NCBI GenBank assembly: GCA_024195265.1
Contig: JAJLRJ010000004.1
Coordinates: 2,928,659-2,992,658, forward strand
From: Dendrophyllia cribrosa
Lineage: Eukaryota > Cnidaria > Anthozoa > Scleractinia > Dendrophylliidae
Reading direction: 5' to 3'
DNA length: 64,000 nucleotides
In this document: positions 33,685 through 43,516 of the stretch, in pieces
Position numbering within the stretch: position 1 is the first letter of the stretch
Layout of the letters: every line of letters begins with the position of its first letter
Translations under genes and position numbers: made by a program
The notes under the pieces: generated by a model
Databases searched by the model: none
What the model was told of the DNA's origin: nothing
What the model saw: the letters and a program-made list of their open reading frames with translations, nothing else

Positions 33685-34472
33685 AAACGCCTGGGGCGTT
33701 TATTTAAAACTCAGCCTCGCGGACCCAGCGTTTATTCGAGGCTCGGCGCTTATTAAACAGGGGTAATCTTTCATCTTTTTTATGACTACATTTTATTTCG
33801 ATTTTCTTAAATTCCTGAATCGAATGCTTAATTGATCAAAATATTCCTAAATACTTGAAAAACAAGTCACCAACTTGGTATCAAATAGACAAAAGTCGAT
33901 AAACTGAAAGGAACGAATTTTTAACCACAAATATATCCCATGAATTTGAAACTCTTACTATTCTATTGATAAACCACCAACGAGACAGGGGAAAACTTGG
34001 AAACGAAACGGTTGTGAAACACTGGGATAAGAACTTTATACTGAACTCGATAAGGAGAGGTCCGCTGACGAAACATCTAGCAAAATAGGCACTGCATGGC
34101 AACTACTGTTGTCGCTTTTTCTAATTGGTGTTTCGTTTTTCTCAACTATTAAAATAGCAACTGCATGAGTGCATGAATATGTACACTATAGCGTAGTTTA
34201 CCATTAATAACCAATTTTTATTGATTGAAGCAAAGCATACTGAACGTACGTAAAATGGATTGGTCGCTGGCGATGTATTTCATCGCAAGTACACTCTTTC
34301 TATAGCAATCAGTTACGTAATACCGAGTTCAAATAACCGCTGGACCTTAAATGAACGCCGGTACCTCGAATAAACACCGGAGGTGTTTATTTTAAAATTT
34401 TCCTCGTCTATCCGATTAAACGCCTCGTCGACTCATCGACTCATCGACCCGATTAAACGCCTCGGCGTTTAC
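33685..34472. repeat. Element bounded by short palindromes
   Basis: ATTAAACGCCTGGGGCGTTT at the left and ATTAAACGCCTCGGCGTTTA at the right are similar short palindromes. GTTTATTCGAGGC-like and CCTCGAATAAAC-like motifs occur inside in opposite orientations. It is probably a degenerate MITE with no coding content. Confidence 0.4.
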
Positions 34473-35290
34473 GTACATTGGGGGTAGTTAAGGTTATTAT
34501 ACCCAGGGGGATTTTATATAGAAATGATGGGGTGCATGTCGTACATTTTAGGGGTTAAAACTTGTAGATCGGTAACGCGTAGAGTGCTAAAGTTAAAAAT
34601 GATCACCGTTAGAATTATCGCGGTATACCTTTAGTGTATTCAACAGAAAAAATATGACCAAATTTGTGTTGTTTTAGATTTGGTACATTGAAGGATGTTT
34701 TTCGAAAATTTTCGAGGGGCGCCCTCGTCATTTTTATATAGCAGTTCCTTTCGAGGTCTTTCGAGGGTTTCATGAACATGTACGTGGGGCTGAGAACACA
34801 CCAGCAACTGCCTTTAAGACTGAATTTTATGGCGATTATTACCAGGCACTACTTACAAGACCTTACAAGTCCGTGTGATATTCAGGTGTATTACACAGTA
34901 ATGAATGACCCCAAGCGGAATTACCTTGTAAAGCCGTTGTGTAGTGGCTTCTACATTGATGACTGCAGTAATAAGTTCAAACTCATGCATGCGAAAATTA
35001 TGTCTGTATAAACCAGTGGAGGACGAGTGGGAACAATGTTTAAAAAGGTGTGTTTTCTAAAGCCGGGTTTGTGTTTTGTTGTTGTTGTTGTTTTTTTCGT
35101 TTTTTATTGGCTTGAGAAATAAATTTCAGTTTAAAATTCATTATTTTAATTATTTTGAATTAGTGAAAGAGACATTTCACGGAAAATTCTTCAAATCTAA
35201 GATGGCGAATCCAGCATGGCAACAGTTCAGAACTCGTGACGTCATTTTCCATTGTACGACGTAAATATAGCATTTCTCATTGCGCTCAAT
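34473..35290. other. Intergenic sequence, no gene seen
   Basis: No supportable gene. A 79-codon open frame at 34772-35011 has no recognisable motif. Confidence 0.5.
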
Positions 35291-35357
35291 GGTCCTTTTT
35301 ACACGAGAATTTAGTTTTATCGACTGAGTCGATAAGGTAAATTGACCACCGTAAAAA

Positions 35358-35406
35358 GATTCAAATAGCTGACGTTTCGAGCGCTAGCCCTTCGTCGGAG
35401 CGAATC
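35358..35406 (-). ncRNA. Hammerhead-ribozyme-like fold, Penelope-like element left arm
   Basis: This is the minus-strand twin of 38688-38736 with the same sequence. Helix I is GATTC/GAATC plus GCT/AGC, the core is CCGACGA, helix II is GGGC/GCTC, followed by GAAAC and GTC. It lies near the outer end of the inverted arm, where Penelope-like elements are known to carry hammerheads. Confidence 0.6.
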
Positions 35407-35496
35407 AAGGAATTGTGGGTAGTGTGTGGTTTTATATAGTAAGCGGTGGAGCTACGCTATTGGTGGAAATTTGGTGACGTGAAAAACAAATGTAGA

Positions 35497-36616
35497 TTAG
35501 TTGAATGAAAAGCGTTCGTTGATTCCGTGGGGTTTGAGAGTGCCGATTTGAAAGATGATTTTTTGTTCTAGGTTTTTACGGCTTTCTGTGTTACCCTGGT
35601 GTAGGGAAAGGCCGCAGATTGTCATGTGTTGTTTAGAATGGTTAGTAAGATTAAAATGGCGCGCGACTGGTTTGGATGCGTCTTTGTCATTTTTTTCAAC
35701 GTCTCGGAGATGTTCACGAAAACGGTCGCCCAGTCTCCTCCCTGTTTCGCCAATGTATATCTTTTTGCAAAAAGTACATGTTATGCAGTAGATAACATTT
35801 ACGGAGGTGCATGTAAAACGATCAGTGATTTTAATAGATCGTTTGGGTCCTGTTATTTTGTCCGCGTTGTGAATGAAAGGACAAGTGTTACATCGTGTGC
35901 GTGTGCATTTGAAAGTTCCCGGTACATCGTCAGATTTCAGTGCGCTCGTAACTGGAAAGTTGCCTATGTTTTTGTCACGTTTGAATGAAATTAGTGGGGG
36001 TTGTGAAAAAATTCTGCCAGTTTCGGGGTCGTTTTGGAGTAATTTGAAATTTTTTAAAATGATGCTTTTGACTGTGTTGTTGTGTGGGTGGAAAGTGAGG
36101 GTGAATGGAATTCTCTCGTTCTCTTCCATCTGTGGCATTTGTAGTGCTGATTGTCTGTCGATCTGTTGTGCACGTTGTTGGCCCGTATTAACAACAGAGT
36201 CAGGGTACCCACGTTTCTTGAAAAACTGGCACATTTCTTCTGATTTGTTGGAAAAATCAGAGTCATCACTACATAGACGTCGAAGTCTGAGAAATTGAGA
36301 ATACGGAATGGCGTTTTTAACGTGCGATGGATGTGAGGATGAATGTAACACATAACTGTGGGAATCTGTAGGTTTGTAGTGCACACTTGTGGATAAACTG
36401 TTACCGTTGATTGAAATATTAATGTCAAGAAAAGCGACTGAGGTTTCGGAAATTTCCCAGGTATATTTTAGAGCTGGATGAAAAGTATTGACAGAAGTTA
36501 TGAATTGATTAAGTTCCTCTTTACTGGAAGAGGTAGCGCCAATGCAATCATCGATGTAGCGGCCGTAGAGTTCGGGTTTGGTTCCGTGGTACTGATTAAA
36601 AAATTTGTCTTCGATG
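35497..36616 (-). pseudogene. Truncated inverted copy of the Penelope-like ORF
   Basis: This copy encodes the C-terminal part of the polyprotein, from just after the reverse transcriptase motif B region through the GIY-YIG domain to the same …GINERFSFN end. The segment I can compare is residue-for-residue identical to 37134-38597. It is cut at 36616, where the sequence switches to the plus-strand copy, so it has no N-terminus or reverse transcriptase motif A. Confidence 0.85.
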
Positions 36617-36617
36617 A

Positions 36618-38597
36618 TTTGATGTCTTCAAATCAAAATGGACTCCCCCAGAGGGCCAGTTTTCTTCTCTAGATTTTTTCATCAAAAAATGTCGTCACGA
36701 TGTCCAAAAACTTAAATTTAACCGCCACACCAAAATTTCCAACCTTTCAACAGGAGAATGGGCAGCGCTCAAAAGTCTTAGCAAACGACGCGACATTGTT
36801 ATCAAAGCGGCCGACAAAGGCGGGGCGGTAGTTGTTTGGCGGACCGACCTTTACCGACAAGAGGCTTTTCGGCAACTTTCTGACACCGCTTTCTATGCCA
36901 AAGTTGATAAAGATCTCACTTCTACCAACCAAAAAATTGTCAAAGAAACTATCCAAGACCTCATTACTAAACAACAATTACCAGTTACCGCCAACAATCT
37001 CATCATCACTACTCCTAGAACCTCACGCGTTTATTTCAAACCTAAAATTCATAAACCAAACAATCCGGGCCGACCAATTGTTTCCGGTTGTAGCTGTCCT
37101 ACCGAACTAATTTCTAGCTATTTAGACAAAATCATGGCCCCCATTGTCAAATCACTACCCTCGTACATTAAGGACACCAATCACGCACTCGAAATTTTCC
37201 GGGATTTCAGTTTTCCCAGCGAAAACAAATTAATTTTCACTATGGATATTACCTCTTTATATACCGTCATCCCCAATGACGAAGGACTTCAAGCACTAAA
37301 ATATTTTTTCGACCAGCGCTCCATTCAAAACCCAAGCTCAGAAACACTGCTCCGCTTGGCCGAATTAGTTTTGACACTTAACTGTTTTTCATTTTCCCAA
37401 AACTACTACAAACAAGTAAATGGAGTCGCCATGGGCACCAAAATGGGACCAAGCTACGCTAACCTTTTTGTAGGCCACATCGAAGACAAATTTTTTAATC
37501 AGTACCACGGAACCAAACCCGAACTCTACGGCCGCTACATCGATGATTGCATTGGCGCTACCTCTTCCAGTAAAGAGGAACTTAATCAATTCATAACTTC
37601 TGTCAATACTTTTCATCCAGCTCTAAAATATACCTGGGAAATTTCCGAAACCTCAGTCGCTTTTCTTGACATTAATATTTCAATCAACGGTAACAGTTTA
37701 TCCACAAGTGTGCACTACAAACCTACAGATTCCCACAGTTATGTGTTACATTCATCCTCACATCCATCGCACGTTAAAAACGCCATTCCGTATTCTCAAT
37801 TTCTCAGACTTCGACGTCTATGTAGTGATGACTCTGATTTTTCCAACAAATCAGAAGAAATGTGCCAGTTTTTCAAGAAACGTGGGTACCCTGACTCTGT
37901 TGTTAATACGGGCCAACAACGTGCACAACAGATCGACAGACAATCAGCACTACAAATGCCACAGATGGAAGAGAACGAGAGAATTCCATTCACCCTCACT
38001 TTCCACCCACACAACAACACAGTCAAAAGCATCATTTTAAAAAATTTCAAATTACTCCAAAACGACCCCGAAACTGGCAGAATTTTTTCACAACCCCCAC
38101 TAATTTCATTCAAACGTGACAAAAACATAGGCAACTTTCCAGTTACGAGCGCACTGAAATCTGACGATGTACCGGGAACTTTCAAATGCACACGCACACG
38201 ATGTAACACTTGTCCTTTCATTCACAACGCGGACAAAATAACAGGACCCAAACGATCTATTAAAATCACTGATCGTTTTACATGCACCTCCGTAAATGTT
38301 ATCTACTGCATAACATGTACTTTTTGCAAAAAGATATACATTGGCGAAACAGGGAGGAGACTGGGCGACCGTTTTCGTGAACATCTCCGAGACGTTGAAA
38401 AAAATGACAAAGACGCATCCAAACCAGTCGCGCGCCATTTTAATCTTACTAACCATTCTAAACAACACATGACAATCTGCGGCCTTTCCCTACACCAGGG
38501 TAACACAGAAAGCCGTAAAAACCTAGAACAAAAAATCATCTTTCAAATCGGCACTCTCAAACCCCACGGAATCAACGAACGCTTTTCATTCAACTAA
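36618..38597 (+). CDS. Penelope-like reverse transcriptase with GIY-YIG endonuclease
   Basis: The frame is open from the inversion junction (a stop at 36615-36617 precedes it) to 38597, about 659 residues, and lacks a natural start. The N-terminal part includes KWTPPEGQFSSLDFFIKKCR and DIVIKAADKGGAVVVW. The reverse transcriptase follows: PKIHKPNNPGRPIVSG, motif A FTMDITSLYT, motif B GVAMGTKMGPSYANLF and the active site RYIDDCIG. After a connector come a CTRTRCNTCPF cysteine cluster and a GIY-YIG nuclease (IYCITCTFCKKIYIGETGRR, LGDRFREHL). This order defines canonical endonuclease-positive Penelope-like elements. All catalytic motifs are intact. Only the extreme N-terminus is missing, so the copy is probably not autonomous as it stands. 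Confidence 0.92.
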   Translation, partial: FDVFKSKWTPPEGQFSSLDFFIKKCRHDVQKLKFNRHTKISNLSTGEWAALKSLSKRRDIVIKAADKGGAVVVWRTDLYRQEAFRQLSDTAFYAKVDKDLTSTNQKIVKETIQDLITKQQLPVTANNLIITTPRTSRVYFKPKIHKPNNPGRPIVSGCSCPTELISSYLDKIMAPIVKSLPSYIKDTNHALEIFRDFSFPSENKLIFTMDITSLYTVIPNDEGLQALKYFFDQRSIQNPSSETLLRLAELVLTLNCFSFSQNYYKQVNGVAMGTKMGPSYANLFVGHIEDKFFNQYHGTKPELYGRYIDDCIGATSSSKEELNQFITSVNTFHPALKYTWEISETSVAFLDINISINGNSLSTSVHYKPTDSHSYVLHSSSHPSHVKNAIPYSQFLRLRRLCSDDSDFSNKSEEMCQFFKKRGYPDSVVNTGQQRAQQIDRQSALQMPQMEENERIPFTLTFHPHNNTVKSIILKNFKLLQNDPETGRIFSQPPLISFKRDKNIGNFPVTSALKSDDVPGTFKCTRTRCNTCPFIHNADKITGPKRSIKITDRFTCTSVNVIYCITCTFCKKIYIGETGRRLGDRFREHLRDVEKNDKDASKPVARHFNLTNHSKQHMTICGLSLHQGNTESRKNLEQKIIFQIGTLKPHGINERFSFN

Positions 38598-38687
38598 TCT
38601 ACATTTGTTTTTCACGTCACCAAATTTCCACCAATAGCGTAGCTCCACCGCTTACTATATAAAACCACACACTACCCACAATTCCTT

Positions 38688-38736
38688 GATTCGCTCCGAC
38701 GAAGGGCTAGCGCTCGAAACGTCAGCTATTTGAATC
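38688..38736 (+). ncRNA. Hammerhead-ribozyme-like fold, Penelope-like element right end
   Basis: The fold is helix I GATTC+GCT with AGC+GAATC (five-base bulge), core CCGACGA, helix II GGGC/GCTC with TAGC loop, then GAAAC and GTC. The very short ACGT helix III is self-complementary, as in dimeric hammerheads. Differences from the canonical core are C instead of U at position 4 and one extra A before helix II. Penelope-like elements are known hosts of hammerheads, which supports the call; cleavage activity is not certain. Confidence 0.6.
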
Positions 38737-38850
38737 TTTTTACGGTGGTCAATTTACCTTATCGACTCAGTCGATAAAACTAAATTCTCGTGTTTCATCC
38801 CCCCACCGACGCAGCACCACAGTTTCTCTAGAAACTAACCCCATTCATTA

Positions 38851-39083
38851 GTCCTTTTTACAGTTGTGTGCTTGGTGACCTTGCCTTTGAGTGGAAGCGA
38901 GGCTGGAGGTGACCTTGTTATGATACAGACCTTGGAGCTTTTCAGATGTAAATTTAGCTAGTTAGCATGAGAAAAGCATTATTAACATATGAAAGGCAGA
39001 AAGGTTTGTATCAAAGCAAGGTCACCTCCAGCCTCGCTTCCACTCAAAGGCAAGGTCACCAAGCACACAACTGTAAAAAGGAC
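38851..39083. repeat. Fold-back element hit by the Penelope-like insertion
   Basis: The arms begin GTCCTTTTTACAGTTGTGTG and close with its complement at 39083. They share about 65 bp including CCAGCCTCGCTTCCACTC. The Penelope-like element used the first 12 bases of the left arm as its target site. Confidence 0.85.
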
Positions 39084-39146
39084 TATTACATTGGTTTCAT
39101 TGCCATAGTCGCCTCCCCTGTATCTTCAAAAGGACTGAATACCGCC

Positions 39147-39211
39147 GTCTAGTTAGCTCAGTTGATAGAGCGCCAGTCTGCAGAGCGGGAGGTCGCGGGT
39201 TCGAATCCCGG

Positions 39212-39247
<36 letters not shown>

Positions 39248-39562
39248 CGAAGGTGCTGCCTTTGCTATGACATCTGCAAATGGTTATACCTTCAATTAGG
39301 TTTAGATGACCACGCAGAAATGGCGGTCCTGTCTCCGACGGAGAGGTAAAAGAACCACTGAGGACTTAACAAAACCCTGGTTTGTGACCACCTTCAGTGC
39401 CATACATTGTTCATGGATGGGGTGGGGGAGATAAGATCAACAATTTACCGATAGCGGCTGCCTGAGGCGCCTTCATAAGCTGACGTCCGATCTCATTCTC
39501 ATAAGTGTATGTAAAGCGCCATGAGACATGTGATATGTGCGCTATATTATATGTCTCTTTTT
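39147..39562 (+). mobile_element. tRNA-derived SINE
   Basis: The head 39147-39219 has D-arm TAGCTCAGTTGATAGAGC, an anticodon-like loop CTGCAGA and the B box GGTTCGAATCC. The acceptor ends do not pair. A central domain without tRNA similarity follows, then a tail with GTAAAGCGCCATGAGAC and GCGCTATATTATATG, then a T-run. Together this is a complete SINE in forward orientation. Confidence 0.75.
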
Positions 39563-39634
39563 TTTCTTAATAGGGATACGTTTAAGAGTCCAAGTTATGG
39601 AGTAATGAACACCAAGAACATATAGATTACTTCA

Positions 39635-39715
39635 TGGGCAGTGCGGGTGTATGGTATTTACGCATGAGTTGGTGCTGATAATGCGTAAATACCGTACAAA
39701 GCATTGCCCATGCTG
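39635..39715. repeat. Small inverted repeat
   Basis: CATGGGCAGTGC…GGTATTTACGCAT and ATGCGTAAATACCGTAC…GCATTGCCCATG face each other. It is a hairpin with no coding content. Confidence 0.75.
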
Positions 39716-39865
39716 TAATTTGTTTATTTTATACATACTGAGATTTGTGATTGGACGAAACGCTTTTTTCACGTGTGAGAAAGTCGTTTCGCCATTCTGG
39801 AGCTGATTGGCTGAGAACCCCGAACGGGGTTTTCACACGCCAAATTTCAATAGAAAATCTCAATT

Positions 39866-40037
39866 CTCTATTTTCGAATTGCCCATAATACACTTTGTTT
39901 GCCCCCAAATTTTGCATAAACTATTGTTTTGAAATGCTCTTGGGAATTTGCAGTCCTCCCAAGAGCATTTACAAACAATAGTTTATGCAAAATTTGGGGG
40001 GTAAACAAAGTGTATTATGGGCAATTCGAAAATAGAG
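39866..40037. repeat. 172-bp fold-back element
   Basis: The arms CTCTATTTTCGAATTGCCCA… through TTTGCATAAACTATTGT are nearly perfect complements around a short GC-richer centre (CTCTTGGGAATTTGCAGTCC). It is a hairpin MITE. Confidence 0.9.
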
Positions 40038-40143
40038 TAAGTAAGAAATAAAGAAGGATTAGTTAAAAGCAGTCTATCAGACCTTATATATCCTAGAAGT
40101 CTGATCGTTTATTACGTAGATTGCAACATTTGGCTTGTATTAA

Positions 40144-40863
40144 GGTTACAGTGTACCTTCGGATCGAAAATTTATTGAATTTTAGTTTTGGCGTCAAAAT
40201 AAAGTTTGCAGAATGAACTTTCATCCCAAAAAAAAAATTATCGAAAAATAGTGAAAATTGACGGCGAAATGACGGTATAACTTTTGTGGGCAGAGTTTGT
40301 TTATATAGCGATATGTTTTTCTAAGCGCTGTTTTCTCAAAGTTAATTTTTCGCTTGTAGGGGACACTTTAAAGAGCTACAACTCAAAGGGAATTCGTTCG
40401 ATTTTCCTCAAATTTGGACAGAAGCTAGGCTAACATATAATCAACAAAAACGTGTCGCGAATTTCTTATTTCCGAAAACTTTTTCGTCAAGAGCCATTTC
40501 CGTGCGATCACTCCAATTTTTTTTCTCCCTTTTTCGAAAATATTCTGTAACTTTTCACTGCAATTGAATATGGGAAATCGCCGACATGTTTTTTTTAGCG
40601 CTTCGTGTCCGAAAACCCGAGAACAAATCAAATTAGCAAAATACAATAATCGCTTTGAGTTATAGCGTTTTAAAGCTGATTCGGACGTTCGAATTTAGAC
40701 GTCGTAAAAAATTCGACAATTCATTTTATTACCAAATGGTTTCCATATTTAGATAGCCAGGTCTATAAGCTTTAATTTGATATCTGGGTTTAGGTATATT
40801 AAGTGTAATCTTAAGACGCTAGAGCTGTAATACTGGAGACACCCCCGAAGGTACACTGTAACC
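40144..40863. mobile_element. 720-bp element with TTAA target site
   Basis: The termini GGTTACAGTGTACCTTCGG and its complement are perfect or nearly so over 19 bp and are flanked by TTAA. TTAA duplication is typical of piggyBac and Kolobok superfamilies. No transposase is encoded. Confidence 0.8.
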
Positions 40864-40999
40864 TTAATTTAACGATGTTTTCAGTCATATCTATCATACA
40901 TATCTACAACCCTCGTTTATAGTGTAATTTTAACTACCTGCGTTTTCGTATACATTGTTGTATCAGGCCCCTGCAGTTGTTCAAAAGATGGATAGTATG

Positions 41000-41044
41000 T
41001 ACTTATTGACTAAGTGGGAGGGCCGGATGGGAAAATATTTGGCT

Positions 41045-41094
<50 letters not shown>

Positions 41095-41144
41095 GAGAGC
41101 CAAATATTTTCCCATCCGGCCCGACCTAACTTAGTCAATAAGTA
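41000..41144. repeat. 145-bp fold-back element
   Basis: TACTTATTGACTAAGT…GGAAAATATTTGGCTC…GGTCATGGCG is mirrored to 41144. The centre is GACCGAGCGCAGCGAGGTC, itself palindromic. No coding content. Confidence 0.9.
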
Positions 41145-41325
41145 TTTTATCATATGACCAATTTGGAGACAAAATTACTCGAAATTTAAACGCGCGAGTC
41201 CGTCCGCTTTCGTAGTAGGGCCGTACGGCTTTTTCCGGCCCCGCTCGCGCAAATGCGTACGGCCCTCATACGGGAATTTCATCAATAGTTTTGCAAAGAA
41301 AGGGCTATCTATCCACTGGGTACTC

Positions 41326-41380
41326 TAGCATTAGATTTACCCAGAGCATAGAGTCTATGCTCTGGGTAAATCTAATGCTA
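41326..41380. repeat. 55-bp perfect palindrome
   Basis: Two 27-base arms (TAGCATTAGATTTACCCAGA GCATAGA and complement) surround a single G. TATCCACTGGGTA…CTC motifs repeat on both sides (41310 and 41383), suggesting that a local inverted duplication formed it. Confidence 0.9.
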
Positions 41381-41971
41381 TCTATCCACTGGGTAAATCT
41401 CTATGCAATGGATAGCCGGCTATTGGTTTTTATAAATACTTATACACTGGAGAGTGATATATCCAGTGCTAGTCTTATCCACCCTTTAAACAATCGAGCT
41501 AAGGTGTTTACTATATTGTTGAAATAAAGTTTCCGTATTTACAACTATATACAAAACAAGTTAGGACGAGGGTTAAAACTTCCATTCCGGGAATGTTGTT
41601 AACCCCCTTTTGCGTTCGATCTTAAACCTTTCAAAGACATTTCTGTTCCCAACATTTTCCAAAAACTCCACAGTTATTATCAGTATGAGTAACAGTATTA
41701 GTTGTCTATATACAAATATGTTTTTAGTCCACTGCATATTAAGGCAAATGTTTCTGATAAGCGTGTGTAGCCCACGACTATGTTTTGAAGAAACTCTACA
41801 AACCAGGCTTCTCAAAGCCATACTTCAGACAAGTGCTTTATCAAGTACTTAACGTGACACGCCCACTTAGGTTCTCTAAGAGAGCTAAACTGATATTGAC
41901 TGTTCTTTGTCCTAGGACCGATTCTCTTCAATCTTTCTATCAACGATCCAACTCAGTAACAACTCAGTAAC

Positions 41972-41998
41972 AAAATATCAACACCCTAACCCTAACCC
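41972..41998 (+). repeat. Short interstitial telomere-like repeat
   Basis: CACCCTAACCCTAACCCC holds about three CCCTAA units, the animal telomere repeat. It is too short to be more than a possible double-strand-break repair scar. Confidence 0.5.
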
Positions 41999-42481
41999 CT
42001 AACAATATATGCATACGACAAGCCTATAGTAGAATAACCGAGTGCGAGTAACCACTTAAATGAGCCCCTTATCAGTTGACATACGCTCAGTCGACGTCAA
42101 GCTTAGCTCTAAACCACTAAGAAAACTAAACCGGTGCTTTTCTGCAAAACGACAACGTCAGATGATCTAATTGTAGGTTTTGTGGAGAACGTGAACAAGA
42201 CGGTTAATTTTACTTTCTCTATTTGAACTTGAAAGCCACCACTACGAATTCAGTTCCCGGACAATTAGGTTCCATTAGGCCGCTGAATTAAACAAATTGA
42301 AACAATTGCAAAGTAGTTTAAAAGAGTGCGACTTCTTTTTCAAGTGGCATTTTTCTTCGTTGCCGTTTTCGTGGTTGTTTAAGTCCCTAGTTGTCCTCCG
42401 GAAACGAAACAAATCAGGTCGAGAAGGTGCTGAAAACATGGGATCCATCTCAGCTAAAAAGGCTCTTTAATTGTCACTTAC

Positions 42482-43516
42482 TTATAATGTTACTTCTTCA
42501 ACTGAAGTGGAACCAAAATCATTGGCCCTACTGGTTCTCGAGCTAACAACAAAGGCTGATCCGCTGGCGTGGAGGATTGGCTGTACCATGTTCCGGTTCC
42601 GATATCGACGCCATGTTTTCATCAAGCTCTCGCGAAATGATTTGTATGTGAAGAAATAGATGACCGGGTTATATGTAGTGGAAGTCTTAGCAATTAACGC
42701 CGGGATAGCAGCCACAAGAATCGGGACGGCTTCGGCGGAACCAAAGGCTGCGTAGAATGATACGATGGCGTACGGGGTCCACGCAAGGAAGAACCCGAGA
42801 ACCATTGCCAGCCCAGTTTTTGCCATCTTCCATGAAGCTTGCACGGTTTCCAATGTGGCAGCGGCGTTTGCGCCCCAAATCCTTTGAGCATTCTTCGTCA
42901 TGTAACGCACATTTCTGAACATCATGATGTAACAAGCTACGATTATGCTTAGAGGCACAAAGTAGAAAAAGATGAACAAGCAAATTATGTAAGAGGTATC
43001 GGTTGAGCGGCCTGACTGCCATCGGATGGAACAGGCAATGTTGCCAGCTTCGGGAGCATAACCGGACCAACCTAACAGAGGGAAGAGACTCCAAAGCAGG
43101 GCAAACGTCCACATGAACGCAATCACTGTTAACACACGTGACATAGAATGCTCGGCTTTCATTGGTCGAGTAATCACCAAGTATCGATCCAATGCAAACG
43201 CGGCGTGATGTAACATAGTGCCCAGGCCCAGAAAAGTAGTGATGAAAGCGTAAAACGCGCAGGATTTTTCACCGAACGCAAAATCTGCCGACACATTTGC
43301 AGCGCCACCCATTGGCTCCGACACCACGCCCACAAGCCAATCAGAAACAGCTATGCTGAGAACCAACATATTGGCGGGAAACAGCAGTGAGCGGTCCATT
43401 ATGAAGGTCAGGATGACAATTGAGTTGAGCGTACATGAAGCGAAGGATAGGAAAAAGTAGATGAAAGCGATGATGTAGTGAACTGTTGGGCTAAGGACGT
43501 GAGAATCTTCCTCCAT
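42482..43516 (-). CDS. Intronless opsin (rhodopsin-family GPCR)
   Basis: The single exon of 344 residues starts MEEDSHVL. It has seven hydrophobic segments with the class A landmarks: Asn31 in TM1, Asp59 in TM2, Cys86 and Cys162 for the disulfide, DRY at 110-112, WTPY at 246-249 and NPVIY at 283-287. Lys277 in ALIAKTSTTYNP is at the retinal Schiff-base position, which makes it an opsin. The residue matching bovine position 113 is Tyr89, whereas Glu156 matches Glu181 in the second loop (PEAGNIACS), so Glu156 is the likely counterion. The tripeptide after NPxxY reads YKS. Lack of introns is common among cnidarian opsins. The subgroup (cnidopsin or an anthozoan-specific class) needs a tree; G-protein choice is unknown. 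Confidence 0.92.
   Translation of the reverse strand: MEEDSHVLSPTVHYIIAFIYFFLSFASCTLNSIVILTFIMDRSLLFPANMLVLSIAVSDWLVGVVSEPMGGAANVSADFAFGEKSCAFYAFITTFLGLGTMLHHAAFALDRYLVITRPMKAEHSMSRVLTVIAFMWTFALLWSLFPLLGWSGYAPEAGNIACSIRWQSGRSTDTSYIICLFIFFYFVPLSIIVACYIMMFRNVRYMTKNAQRIWGANAAATLETVQASWKMAKTGLAMVLGFFLAWTPYAIVSFYAAFGSAEAVPILVAAIPALIAKTSTTYNPVIYFFTYKSFRESLMKTWRRYRNRNMVQPILHASGSAFVVSSRTSRANDFGSTSVEEVTL

Larger units (their letters stand above)
35304..38850 (+). mobile_element. Penelope-like element, head-to-head inverted pair
   Basis: A 12-bp direct repeat GTCCTTTTTACA flanks the whole unit (35292-35303 and 38851-38862). It consists of a truncated minus-strand copy (35304-36616) joined to a longer plus-strand copy (about 36617-38850). 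The two arms, 35304-36616 and 37478-38790, appear identical. Partial inverted or tandem copies at the 5' side are characteristic of Penelope-like retroelements. The identical arms and clean target repeat suggest a young insertion. Confidence 0.85.

Noticed and set aside
35555..36298. Plus-strand frames of up to 141 codons
   Set aside because: They are antisense shadows of the inverted Penelope-like copy.
39147..39219. Possible functional tRNA-Cys gene
   Set aside because: The A and B boxes and GCA-like anticodon are good, but the acceptor stem does not pair and SINE body and tail follow.
42482..43112. Additional minus-strand frames inside the opsin (141 and 65 codons)
   Set aside because: They are out-of-frame shadows of the 344-residue opsin frame.
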